From positions 20,904 to 84,903 of the forward strand of contig JBAQYF010000011.1 of assembly GCA_049299895.1 (NCBI GenBank): a stretch of DNA of 64,000 nt. The letters are read 5' to 3'. Each line of letters begins with the position of its first letter. Position 1 is the stretch's first letter. This document shows, piece by piece, positions 41,703 through 50,636 of this stretch. The notes beneath the pieces were generated by a model, which searched no databases, had not been told where the DNA came from, and saw nothing but the letters and a program-made list of their open reading frames with translations. A program made the position numbers and the translations under genes. The DNA is from CAIYYO01 sp049299895. Lineage in GTDB: Archaea; Altiarchaeota; Altiarchaeia; IMC4; QMZM01.

Positions 41703-42675
41703 GGGAGAGGACGCGCGCAAGAAGGTCCTTGCGGAAGGGGCATATGACTCCGGGAGAGAGATACAGAGACAGGGCTCATTCCTGTTCATACCGATAACTA
41801 AAAAAGTTATCTTTCCCGGTGCAGAGATCGTTGAACTGGCAGGGATCGCGGTTAAAAAGGGGCCCCGGTCTCTCAGAGAGGCGCTCGCAGGGAAGCTGTC
41901 TGCCGGGGAGTTCGAGAAACTGCCCAAGGCATACGATCTGATAGGGGACATTGCCGTCGTAGAGATACCGGACGAGTTATCCTGCAAAAAGAAAGAGATA
42001 GGAGAAGCCCTGCTCTCGACATTCAAGAACATCAAGGTCGTCGCGAACAAAAAGACCGGCGTAGGAACAGAGTACCGGACAAGGGACGTGGAGGTGATCG
42101 CAGGCGTGAACCGCACGGAGACATTGCACCGGGAATCGGGCTGCGTCTATAAGCTTGACGTGACGTCTGCGTATTTTTCCCCCCGCCTTGGAACCGAGAG
42201 GATACGCGTAGCATCGCAGGTAAAAGAAGGGGAACGCGTCCTGGTCATGTTCGCAGGGATTGGGCCATACGCTATATTAATAGCCAAGAGCGCGAAGCCG
42301 AAGGAGGTGTACGCGGTTGAGTTGAACCCGTCTGCCGTCGAGTATATGAAAGAGAACGTCCGGCTGAATAAAGTCGATGTGAAGGCAATACTCGGAGACG
42401 CGGGGATGGAAGCGGGAAAACACGGATCATTCGACCGCATAATAATGCCTCTTCCGAAGGATGCGGGTAACTTTTTGGATAAGGCGTTGCCTGCGTTGAA
42501 TCCTGGGGGTGTGATAAATTATTATACCTTCAAGGGCACGACAGAGGAAGCCGCGCAGGAAGTAAGGGATATCTGCTCCCGGTTAGGATACAAAATAGAG
42601 ATCCTGGACTCCGTGGAATGCGGTACTTATTCGCCGCAGCTTTCCAGGATGTGCGTGGATTTTAGAGTGTTATAA
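41677..42675 (+). CDS. trm5: tRNA (guanine37-N1)-methyltransferase Trm5
   Basis: A 332-residue class I SAM-dependent enzyme that makes m1G37 (and, in some archaea, wyosine precursors). The D1/D2 domains precede the methyltransferase core, with YFSPRLGTERIRVASQV, the SAM loop MFAGIGPYAILIAK and the catalytic-site MPLPKDAGNFLDKALPAL (the NPPY-like motif region). The start lies inside the end of ribL. A perfect 8-bp hairpin follows 3 bases after the stop codon. Confidence 0.93.
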   Translation: MHLKVASNKGEDARKKVLAEGAYDSGREIQRQGSFLFIPITKKVIFPGAEIVELAGIAVKKGPRSLREALAGKLSAGEFEKLPKAYDLIGDIAVVEIPDELSCKKKEIGEALLSTFKNIKVVANKKTGVGTEYRTRDVEVIAGVNRTETLHRESGCVYKLDVTSAYFSPRLGTERIRVASQVKEGERVLVMFAGIGPYAILIAKSAKPKEVYAVELNPSAVEYMKENVRLNKVDVKAILGDAGMEAGKHGSFDRIIMPLPKDAGNFLDKALPALNPGGVINYYTFKGTTEEAAQEVRDICSRLGYKIEILDSVECGTYSPQLSRMCVDFRVL

Positions 42676-42678
42676 CAA

Positions 42679-42885
42679 ATGAACCCCTTTGGGTTCATGC
42701 AGCAGGTCCTGGCCCATTGCCCCGCTTTCCGGGCCGCACGGGGTTTATGCGGTCCTTTTTCCGGCTTATGTTGTAACCGCCTCCACCGTCAACCATTGTT
42801 TTCCTATATCCCCGTCATAGTGCCTTGTCTCGTAGTCCTGCTTGTATTAAGCCGGCGTAAGCCGGGGGAGGGCCAGACCTGCCAT
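42679..42885 (+). ncRNA. Candidate structured RNA downstream of trm5
   Basis: The gap holds dense base-pairing potential. A perfect hairpin ATGAACCC-CTTT-GGGTTCAT lies at 42679-42698. A long-range helix pairs GCAGGTCCTGGCCC (42702-42715) with GGGCCAGACCTGC (42870-42882), with one bulged base. Internally there are CCGCA/TGCGG and a GTAA-capped hairpin near 42852-42864. TTATAA at 42670-42675 could act as a TATA box. I looked for SRP and RNase P RNA signatures and did not find them. A 99-residue frame here has no protein-like character. Confidence 0.4.
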
Positions 42886-42943
42886 GAATATCCGCAGCAA
42901 CGCGGTAATCAAGAAATATGTATGAACTCCTTTAAATACTTAT

Positions 42944-44425
42944 ATGGAAACGTTTTCCTTCATCGCCCGCATGCCTGACGAACCCGGAAAGCTTCATGCG
43001 GCAGCAAGGGTCATAGCGGAGCACGGCGGGAACATCCGCAGGGTGAGCTTCGAGCGGATATCGATCCTATGACCGTATTCTTCGAGGTCTCGTCGTCGGC
43101 CGGGGACTATCAGAGGATAACTGACTGCCTGGAAGAACTCGGCTTTCTGCAGACGGAACTGAAACAGGCCAATTACCTGAAATTCGACATATACCTCTCG
43201 CACCGCACAGGGGCTTTCTATGACTTCCTGCGCCATACGACCTCGGCCGGGGCAAACATCGCGTTCCTGGACTTTGACGATAGGGGAAGCCATCTTCGAC
43301 CGTTTGACTGTCGGCCTCACACTGGAAGACAACACCCGCGTAGAAACGCTTCTGGACTCTCTGAAAAGCCTTTACCGGATGGAGATACTGGAATACGACG
43401 CGTCCGGGAAGCATCTGGACGATACGGTCTACTATGTGCGCTTCGCAGGGGAACTCCGGGAGATATTGGGCGACAAAGGAGATGCATTTCTCCTGAAGCT
43501 GCTGCACGACATAAACCACGCGGCACAGGAACTATCTGCCGGGGGACAGGATCCAAAGCAGGCGTTTGAAAGCATCCTTTCCACGGGCAGGACCCTGAAA
43601 CAGACTACCGGGCGCGGGTTCTATGCCGATGTCCAAAAGATCGCAGTAGCCCCGGACACTACCCTTTTCTGTTTCCAGATGCCGTGCGGCGGAAACATTT
43701 ACATGTTCGATGCGCGGGGCGAGAAAGTGTTGATAGACACCGGTTACGGAATATACCAAAGGGACGTCCGGCAGATGCTCCAAAAATATCTTCCTGGAAA
43801 TACGCCGATAAGCAGGATATATGTCACGCATGCGGACACCGACCATGCCGGGGCGCTCGGCCATTACGGCTGTCCTGCATATATGCATCCAGGGACGCGG
43901 GATATAATAAAAAAGAACAATCGCGCATACCTCTCCAAGACCGAAAAGAACGTGCTGGAAGAGATATACACAAAACTGATAAATCTGTTCTCGGAAAACA
44001 CGGAACCTGGAAAGCCCATCCTGTTCAAAGACAAAAAAACAGGCCTGCGCGGAATATTCCCTCTGATCGACAGGTTCGTGATCGGAGTCCTCTCATTCTG
44101 CGTGCTGGAAAGCCTCGGAGGCCACATGCACGCACAGACCTTCTTTTTGTGCGAGGAACATAAACTGTTATTCACCGGAGATTCCCTGATGCCTTTCGAA
44201 AGCCTCACGGATGAGCGGAAAAAATACAACCTGCACGCAAAGAACCTGATGACTACGGTGAACGTCGACAGCAAGGCTGCAGGCACTGAAAGAAAGGCAT
44301 TGTTGGACCATGCCTCCGGGATAGAAGGCTGCGTGATATGCCCGGGCCACGGGGCGTTATCGAAAATGAAGAACGGAAAACTGGAGACATACGGTACTAT
44401 CGAGAGATATGCTCCCGGGGTTTAA
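42944..44425 (+). pseudogene. ACT-domain metallo-beta-lactamase-fold hydrolase, two frameshifts
   Basis: Three frames in a row encode one protein. From ATG 42944: an ACT-like domain (FIARMPDEPGKLHAAARVIAEH) ending in a stop at 43070-43072. From about 43060 in a second frame: another ACT-like region, MTVFFEVSSSAGDYQRIT to AFLDFDD. From about 43283 in a third frame, to 44425: an MBL-fold hydrolase with THADTDHAGALGH and CPGHGALS. The real start follows a TTTAAATACTTATAT promoter. The breaks could be sequencing errors or genuine decay. The first break happens to create an ATGA overlap. Confidence 0.75.
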
Positions 44426-44427
44426 CC

Positions 44428-45096
44428 TCAATTCCGTCTTTTCCCGAACAAATTCAACAGATCAAGGAACAGGTTTATGTAGTCTAAGTAGAGGCTGAGT
44501 GCTCCTCTGACTGCGAGCTTGTTTAAGTCCTCCCCTGAAAAACCCGATGATTCTCCTATCTTCTTTATCCTCTGCACGTCATAAGCAGTTAGGCCTGTAA
44601 AGACTATGACCCCGATGACTGAGGTGATAAAAGAGACCATGGAGCTATTCAGGAAGATATTCACTATCCCTGCAAGAACAAGTCCTATCAGGAGCATGAA
44701 CAAGACCATTCCCATCCCTGAAAGATCCCTCTTGGTGACAAAGCCATAAACGCTCATTGCCGCAAAAATGCCCGAGGCGATCACGAACACCATGGCAATA
44801 GACGTCATGGTGTACCCCAGGACAATTATGGAAAGCGTGAGACCCGTCGTGATAGAGTATACTATGAACATGAGTGCGACAAGCGGGTATGGAAGCCTCT
44901 TTGACAGCCATGCGAGACCTATTACAAGCGCAAGTTCAAAGAAAACAAGGCTGTAATAGACCAGACCGTTTCCTAAGACAAACATAAGTGCCGCAGGATC
45001 TGACAAAAGGAAGAAAGCGGCGCCGGCCGATAGGAGCATGCCAAAGAACATCCATGCGAAAACCTTCTGGAGGAAACCGGTAGAATCATCTGTCAT
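44428..45096 (-). CDS. Bax inhibitor-1/YccA family membrane protein
   Basis: A 222-residue protein with seven hydrophobic segments and the family's sequence FLNSSMVSFITSVIGVIVFTGLTAYDVQRIKKIGESSG near the C-terminus. BI-1 family proteins are pH-sensitive calcium leak channels or regulators of membrane proteases such as FtsH. The C-terminal acid residues of the TAYD region are present. It converges with the MBL gene, 2 bases apart. Confidence 0.92.
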   Translation of the reverse strand: MTDDSTGFLQKVFAWMFFGMLLSAGAAFFLLSDPAALMFVLGNGLVYYSLVFFELALVIGLAWLSKRLPYPLVALMFIVYSITTGLTLSIIVLGYTMTSIAMVFVIASGIFAAMSVYGFVTKRDLSGMGMVLFMLLIGLVLAGIVNIFLNSSMVSFITSVIGVIVFTGLTAYDVQRIKKIGESSGFSGEDLNKLAVRGALSLYLDYINLFLDLLNLFGKRRN

Positions 45097-45135
45097 GTAA
45101 ACATATTAACCCTACGAGGCTATATTTTGTATAAA

Positions 45136-47412
45136 TTATTCCTCCCTATACGCGAAGAATTCCCTCAGCTTTTCGGTCGAGAGCTCCGAGAGCATGCTCT
45201 CCCCGGGTTCTATTATCGAATCTGCGAGCGCCTTCTTTTCCATGAGCATTTTCTCGATTTTCTCTTCTACGGTCCCCCTTGTTACCATCTTGTATACGAA
45301 GACGTTCTTCTTCTGGCCTATGCGGTATGCCCTGTCCGTCGCCTGGTTCTCGACTGCGGGATTCCACCAGCGGTCAAAGTGGATGACGTTGTTTGCCCTG
45401 GCAAGATTGAGGCCGGTTCCGCCCGCTTTCAGGGACAAGACCAGTATCTGCGGAGCCTGGGTTTTCCTGTACTCCGCGAGTATCTCTTCTCTTGCATTCC
45501 TGTTAAGCCCGCCGTGTATCACTCTCACAGGCGCCGTGAATCTTGCGGAAAGGTGTTCTTTTAGCATCAATGCCATCTGCGCATACTGCGTAAAGACAAG
45601 GCAGGATTCGTTATTCTCCAAAATGATCGAAACAAGCTCCCCAAGCCGCTCCACCTTCCCGGAACGCGCCTCCCAGTCCTCTTTGCAGACGCCGCCGTCT
45701 TTCAGATAATTAGACGGGTGATTGCACACCTGCTTAAGCTTCGTTAAGGCGGCGATGATAGCAATCTTCCTCCTCGCGGGATCCTCCCCGTCTATACCTG
45801 TCAGCGACTTGTCAACGATTGCTTTGTAGATTGCCGCCTGCTCCGTTGTAAGATAGCACCACTCGTTCTTCTCGGTTTTCTCCGGGAGGTCCGAGATGAC
45901 GCTCTTGTCCGTTTTCAGCCTGCGCAAAATGAACGGGCTAACCGCTTTGCGGAACGCCTCGCGCTTCTGTGCGTCCTTCTCTCCTTCGATTGGCTTTGTG
46001 TATGCTTCCCTGAAACCCTCCCAACCGGGGAGATACCCCGGATTCAGGTACTCCATTATGGGCCAGAGGTCCGCGAGCCTGTTTTCAATGGGCGTTCCTG
46101 TAAGTGCGATCCTCTTTTTGGCAGGTATCTTCCGAAGCATCACACTCTGTTTTGTAAATGGGTTCTTTATGTTCTGCGCTTCGTCTGCGACCACAAGAGA
46201 CCAGTCCACGGAAGATATCTCCTGCGCGTCCCTCCAGGTAACGGCGTAACTCGTGACGACGACGTCATACGACAAAGCTTCCGAGACGAAATCCTTGCCT
46301 CCGCTTCTTTCATTCCCATGATGTATCTTCACGCGCAGACCGGGCGCAAAGCGGCTGAATTCCTCGGCCCAGTTTCCGATGACCGAGGTGGGGCATACGA
46401 CAAGCACCTGCCGTTCCCCTTTTTCCAGCAGCCCGAGTACGTAGGATACCACCTGGACCGTCTTCCCGAGGCCCATATCGTCCGCGAGGAGTGCGCCAAA
46501 ACCCAGTTCCAGCATGTAGCTCAGCCAGCCGACGCCCCTCTCCTGATAAGGCCGAAGAACCCCCGAAAAACCGGCAGGCGGCTGAGCCGGGCGATATGAT
46601 CCTTCCCCGAGCGCGTCAAGCACGCTGTCAAAGACCTTCCCAGAGGATTCAAAACCTGTAACGATCCCTGCCTGCGCCGCCAGCAGGGAAAAGGAAACAA
46701 CGTCTCCAACAGACTTTTTACGGCCGGATGAAGAGATGAGCGATGCAACCCTGCCGGCAAGTGCCGGATCGATAGTGACCCATGAGTCATTCACATGGAC
46801 AAGATGTGTCTTGCTTTTAGCGTAATCCAAAAAATCCTTCCGGCTTATATGCGTATCTCCCAAAGCCACCATGTAATCAAAGGACAGGATGCTTTTGGAA
46901 TCCATCGCGCCCAGTGGAGCGGTTCCCTCGTGCCTTGCTCTCAACAGGATCCTCGGGGACCCGCCGGAGTAATCGATATGCGGGACCTGCACGATGAATC
47001 CTGCGTTCCTCAGCAGTTGCGCATCCTCTGTGATGAACTCATATGCCTCCCCTGATGAGAGTGCCCGTGGACGAGTGTTTTCCCCGGAGAGTGGGGCGTA
47101 GCTCGAATGCTTCAACGCAAGAGACACTTTTCTCATGGTCTGAAGGGATAGAGACCACAGCGACTCGTCTTCTGAAAAACCCTTTGCCGACCCCAGGATC
47201 ACATGGACGGGGTACATCAGGGAAGGGTCATGGACCGAGCGCATATAGTACTCCAGGACCCAGTTTTCGTCGTTGTTCAACGGGGCGACAAGGTTGAAGA
47301 CGAGGTCATACTCCGTTGCGTACTTGAAGTGAAAGAGCGCGCTAACAGACCCCCTGCCGGAAGAAAAAAGAGACCTCTTATCCCTGGGAGAGGCTTTTCT
47401 ATACCTAATCAT
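45136..47412 (-). CDS. SNF2-family DNA helicase/translocase
   Basis: A 758-residue SWI2/SNF2 protein. The N-terminal 280 residues form a bacterial-type extension. The motor has Walker A DDMGLGKTVQV, motif II DEAQ (VADEAQNIKNP), LTGTPIENRL and the C-terminal motif VI DRAYRIGQKKNVFVYK. It belongs to the group often paired with SWIM zinc finger proteins, and the next gene encodes one directly upstream (TGAATG junction). Roles in DNA repair or antiphage defence have been proposed for relatives. Confidence 0.93.
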   Translation of the reverse strand: MIRYRKASPRDKRSLFSSGRGSVSALFHFKYATEYDLVFNLVAPLNNDENWVLEYYMRSVHDPSLMYPVHVILGSAKGFSEDESLWSLSLQTMRKVSLALKHSSYAPLSGENTRPRALSSGEAYEFITEDAQLLRNAGFIVQVPHIDYSGGSPRILLRARHEGTAPLGAMDSKSILSFDYMVALGDTHISRKDFLDYAKSKTHLVHVNDSWVTIDPALAGRVASLISSSGRKKSVGDVVSFSLLAAQAGIVTGFESSGKVFDSVLDALGEGSYRPAQPPAGFSGVLRPYQERGVGWLSYMLELGFGALLADDMGLGKTVQVVSYVLGLLEKGERQVLVVCPTSVIGNWAEEFSRFAPGLRVKIHHGNERSGGKDFVSEALSYDVVVTSYAVTWRDAQEISSVDWSLVVADEAQNIKNPFTKQSVMLRKIPAKKRIALTGTPIENRLADLWPIMEYLNPGYLPGWEGFREAYTKPIEGEKDAQKREAFRKAVSPFILRRLKTDKSVISDLPEKTEKNEWCYLTTEQAAIYKAIVDKSLTGIDGEDPARRKIAIIAALTKLKQVCNHPSNYLKDGGVCKEDWEARSGKVERLGELVSIILENNESCLVFTQYAQMALMLKEHLSARFTAPVRVIHGGLNRNAREEILAEYRKTQAPQILVLSLKAGGTGLNLARANNVIHFDRWWNPAVENQATDRAYRIGQKKNVFVYKMVTRGTVEEKIEKMLMEKKALADSIIEPGESMLSELSTEKLREFFAYREE

Positions 47413-48063
47413 TCAATTCACCCCTCTTTCTTTTCCGCAAACGCCCGCATTCCCCGCTCCCGGGACACTGCCCCTGATGCAGGATAACAGCTCCCCGTTT
47501 GATATCCCCCTGAGGAAAAAAAGCAGCTGAGGCGCATAATCTATCTCCCCGCATAAGACATAAAAGACCGCAGCCACATGCATACAGGGAGAATGGCCAT
47601 CCGGGCAGTTGCACGCAGGCCCGAAGCCCCCGAACAAGGGATCAAAGCCCCCCTTTTCGAAGCTTAAAGGAAGCTCGTTACTCAGCAGGGCAAGAGAAAC
47701 AGACGGCTCGGAAACAAGAGAAAAAATATCCATGCGTTCCTTTCCTTTGATCCTGTCAAAACGGACCTTAACACTGTACTCTTCCCCGCGCGGCCCCTCG
47801 GCCTTGGCGCGGACCGATCCTGCCTTTATGTCTACGTTATAAACCATGCTGTCCAGGGCTAATGACCTGCCGAGGGAGGAGACGTTTTCCCCGCAGACCG
47901 ATTCAACGGGTTTAAGCCAGGCTCTCCCCCACCATGTGCTGCCATAGTCCTTCCTGCCCTTGTTCCTGCCGGACTTCTGCCCTTGATGATCGTGCGCGTA
48001 ACCTTCTTTTAAACTCACAGAGAACACCGATATATTGATATGGGCTGAAAAAATAATAATCAT
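47413..48063 (-). CDS. SWIM zinc finger protein
   Basis: A 216-residue frame with a SWIM motif: CNCPDGHSPCMHVAAVFYVLC near residues 150-170 (CxCx(n)CxH). The conserved WWGRAWLKPVES near residue 45 marks the usual N-terminus of SNF2-associated SWIM proteins. The ATG at 48063 gives 20 hydrophobic residues that are not family-like; a GTG about 45 bases downstream (V16) is a plausible true start. It is joined to the SNF2 gene with no spacer. Confidence 0.82.
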   Translation of the reverse strand: MIIIFSAHINISVFSVSLKEGYAHDHQGQKSGRNKGRKDYGSTWWGRAWLKPVESVCGENVSSLGRSLALDSMVYNVDIKAGSVRAKAEGPRGEEYSVKVRFDRIKGKERMDIFSLVSEPSVSLALLSNELPLSFEKGGFDPLFGGFGPACNCPDGHSPCMHVAAVFYVLCGEIDYAPQLLFFLRGISNGELLSCIRGSVPGAGNAGVCGKERGVN

Positions 48064-48177
48064 CCGGAAGCCCTTAAGCCGGCGACAACGTCGAATAACG
48101 TACGGGAAATTTTATGTTTCAGATAAATGTGTTGACTACCTAATTAATTATGATAGATAAAGACTAAACGCAAGAAA

Positions 48178-49848
48178 ATGGCCAGCTGGAAAGATTCTTT
48201 TTTAAGGGAAATAGCGGAAATAAGCAGCAAGAACAAGATAAAAGACCATGAAGCCTTTATTTTCTGGTTCCTCTCGGCGTCGGATAACCTGAAGTATTAC
48301 GAGGTCAGAGAACACATAATCGACCGCAACGATGGCGGAAGATGCGATGCAGTCTACATCGACGATAAACTCAGGAGCGTTAAAATAGTGCACTCCGATT
48401 ATTCATCAAAGATAGGCGAAACACAATACCCCAAAGAAGAAATACTCGCGCTCTGCGGGCTATACGACTACGTGGTAGGGAAAAAGGAATACTCGGAAGT
48501 CGCGCAATACCTGCCCAAGCAGCTCAAGGACAAAATAGAGCTTGCCCACAGGCGCATAGCAGAGAACAACTACGGCGTCCGAATACAATACGTCACCACC
48601 CGCAAGGACAATCCCAACGGGCACGAATACGACGACGGAGAATACCCTATAGAGATAAGGAGCGCAAAAGAGATAGAGCGAATGTACGAAGAATGGCGCC
48701 ACGGCCACGTGCCCGACATGGGCGACATCCCCTTTACGTTCGAGAACATACTGGAGGCGTCGGCAGAGCAGAATCCTGCGCCAAAGTCATACATCATCCA
48801 CGTGAACACGAACGAACTAAGGGACGTATACGGCAAATGGAAGGAAAAACTATTCTCAAGGAACGTTCGCATATTCTACGGAGGAACCAAAAAAGCCAAC
48901 AAGGAAATGGAAAGAACCCTTGCAGGCGAACCGGAGCACTTCTGGTACTACAACAACGGAGTAACCATACTCTCTGAAAAGGTAACTGTAAAACCAAGAG
49001 ACAAAAAGATCATCCTGAGAAACCCCCAGGTCATCAACGGATGCCAGACCATCAGCACAATAGGAGAGACAAACAAAAAGAAGGACGGATCAGCTTACAT
49101 CCTCGCAAAGATAATAGAGATACCCGACGACTCCGACAACCAGGTCTTCATAGACGGGATAATACAAGCCAACAACAGGCAGACCCCGGTAGACGAACGA
49201 ATACTAAAATCAAACCACCCGCTCCAAGTGGCATTGCAGAGGCAACTCACAGAAGAGCCCTGGAACTACTACCTGGAAAGAAAAGAAGGACAATACAAAC
49301 TCGAAAAAGCAAGATCACAGATGCTCAACGGACTAAGCTGCCTAAAAAATATAGAACTCGTAAAAGCGGCAATAGCCGTGAAAAGAGCACCGCACATAGC
49401 CCATGAGGCAGAGGATGAACTGTTCTCGACGCACTTTTCGAGCGTGTTCGTAGAAGACAAATCCACGGTAGATTATCTGCTTCCATACCTCCTGTGGCAG
49501 AACATAATAAAGATAGCCAAAAACCACAACCAGGGAGGCCGGGGCCAATTCAACAAACTTGCAAGCTACCACGTACTAAAGATGGTATACGACACATGCC
49601 CGAACCTCCGGGACAACTCAAAGAAAAGAAAGATCTGCGAATACCTCCAGGAATACGAAGGACTAGACGACGGAACAATAGCAAAGCTCTTCGAGATCAC
49701 GCACAACCAGTACAACAAATCGGAATACAAAGAACAAAACGGGGGACAAAGAGATTTCTTCAAGAACCGGGAAACATACGTCAAAATGGAGAACGCAACC
49801 CCTGGCAGCCTGAGAAAAGAACTCGAAAAGATGTTCAGGGGATCGTAA
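48178..49848 (+). CDS. AIPR-family abortive infection protein
   Basis: A 556-residue AIPR protein (abortive infection phage resistance). The family core is clear: YIIHVNTNELRDVYG, NVRIFYGG, EHFWYYNNGVTILSEKV, RNPQVINGCQTISTIG and IQANNRQTPVDERILKS. AIPR proteins are linked to phage exclusion and often lie next to restriction-modification genes; the mechanism is not settled. Here it stands alone, followed by the palindrome array and VapBC. The C-terminal 200 residues are polar and unlike known domains. Confidence 0.88.
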   Translation: MASWKDSFLREIAEISSKNKIKDHEAFIFWFLSASDNLKYYEVREHIIDRNDGGRCDAVYIDDKLRSVKIVHSDYSSKIGETQYPKEEILALCGLYDYVVGKKEYSEVAQYLPKQLKDKIELAHRRIAENNYGVRIQYVTTRKDNPNGHEYDDGEYPIEIRSAKEIERMYEEWRHGHVPDMGDIPFTFENILEASAEQNPAPKSYIIHVNTNELRDVYGKWKEKLFSRNVRIFYGGTKKANKEMERTLAGEPEHFWYYNNGVTILSEKVTVKPRDKKIILRNPQVINGCQTISTIGETNKKKDGSAYILAKIIEIPDDSDNQVFIDGIIQANNRQTPVDERILKSNHPLQVALQRQLTEEPWNYYLERKEGQYKLEKARSQMLNGLSCLKNIELVKAAIAVKRAPHIAHEAEDELFSTHFSSVFVEDKSTVDYLLPYLLWQNIIKIAKNHNQGGRGQFNKLASYHVLKMVYDTCPNLRDNSKKRKICEYLQEYEGLDDGTIAKLFEITHNQYNKSEYKEQNGGQRDFFKNRETYVKMENATPGSLRKELEKMFRGS

Positions 49849-49865
49849 ACCGGGCTTTTTATGTC

Positions 49866-49954
49866 ATTAATGTATCCTGATACATTAATTCCTCCTTTTT
49901 TAATGTATCGCAATGCATTAATTTTCCCATTTTTAATGCATCCTAATGCATTAA
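49866..49954. promoter_or_regulatory. Three palindromic operators with exact 33-bp spacing
   Basis: Site 1 (49866-49889) is a perfect 11-bp inverted repeat ATTAATGTATC-CT-GATACATTAAT. Site 2 (49900-49921) is TTAATGTAT-CGCA-ATGCATTAA with one mismatch. Site 3 (49933-49954) is TTAATGCAT-CCTA-ATGCATTAA, perfect. The centres are at 49877.5, 49910.5 and 49943.5, exactly 33 bp apart, so the sites face the same side of the helix. They lie just upstream of the VapB promoter and are probably bound by VapB or VapBC. A related ATGCATGCATGCAT run (49975-49988) overlaps the promoter. Confidence 0.7.
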
Positions 49955-49967
49955 CGCCGTCATTTTC

Positions 49968-49999
49968 TATTTATATGCATGCATGCATGTATATATAAT
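49968..49999 (+). promoter_or_regulatory. vapB promoter
   Basis: TATTTATATG (49968-49977) is a TATA-like box 23-32 bases before the ATG at 50000, so the transcript is likely leaderless. The palindromic ATGCATGCATGCAT overlaps it, so repressor binding would block TFB/TBP access. Confidence 0.55.
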
Positions 50000-50230
50000 A
50001 TGACAAAAGTTATTTCGCTCTCAGATGAAGCCTACAAAAGGCTCTATGACCTCAAAGTAGGCAAAGAGTCATTCTCCGACGTCGTCATGAAGGTTACTGA
50101 GAAAGAAGCCAAAAAGTCCCTTACCGATTACGCAGGATGCTGGAAAGGAAGCAAGGACGAACTGGACAAGATAACAAAAGTGCTGCGAGAAGAGCGGGAA
50201 GAAACCAAATTCAGAGACGTAAACCTGTAA
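50000..50230 (+). CDS. VapB-type antitoxin (DUF217 family)
   Basis: A 76-residue antitoxin. ATG 50000 starts the typical MTKVISLSDEAYKRLYDLK, a ribbon-helix-helix or AbrB-like DNA-binding beginning, and the C-terminal helix KITKVLREEREETKF would wrap the toxin. The frame open upstream includes the palindromic promoter and is not coding. One base separates its stop from the vapC start. Confidence 0.85.
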   Translation: MTKVISLSDEAYKRLYDLKVGKESFSDVVMKVTEKEAKKSLTDYAGCWKGSKDELDKITKVLREEREETKFRDVNL

Positions 50231-50231
50231 A

Positions 50232-50627
50232 ATGCCATGCCTTGACACAAATTTCCTGATAGAGATCATCAGAGGAAACAGCGAAGCAATACAAAAAGCC
50301 GCATCCCTGCAAAAAAGCGGATCGACAATCAAGACAACATCCGTGAACGCATGCGAGCTATACAAAGGCGCATACAAATCCGCACGCCCGGAAGAAAACA
50401 TAAACGAGATCGAATCAATGCTGAGCAGCATAACGCTCCTAAACTTCGACCAGAGATCGGCAAAGATCGCAGCAATGCTGATGGAAGACCTGAGAGCCGC
50501 AGGCCAAAGCCTGAGCGCAATGGACATAATGATAGCGGCGGTAACGCTCGAAAACAACGAGACGCTGCTGACGAAAGATACCGCTCACTTCAAGAGGATA
50601 AAAGAATTGAGGATTGAGACGTGGTGA
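50232..50627 (+). CDS. VapC-type PIN-domain toxin ribonuclease
   Basis: A 131-residue PIN domain protein with the acidic metal-binding residues D5 (CLDTNFLI), E42 (CELYKG), D98 (SAMDIMIAA) and D116 (TKDTAHF). VapC toxins cut tRNA or rRNA, and the target cannot be read from this sequence. It is translated right after vapB and therefore is held inactive by it. Confidence 0.92.
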   Translation: MPCLDTNFLIEIIRGNSEAIQKAASLQKSGSTIKTTSVNACELYKGAYKSARPEENINEIESMLSSITLLNFDQRSAKIAAMLMEDLRAAGQSLSAMDIMIAAVTLENNETLLTKDTAHFKRIKELRIETW

Positions 50628-50636
50628 AAGAAACTT

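Noticed and set aside
42676..42900. SRP RNA or RNase P RNA
   Set aside because: I found neither the conserved SRP helix 8 tetraloop region nor RNase P core sequences on either strand.
42679..42978. 99-residue frame after trm5
   Set aside because: The frame overlaps a region with strong base pairing, lacks a family match, and its residue pattern is not protein-like; I treat the region as candidate RNA instead.
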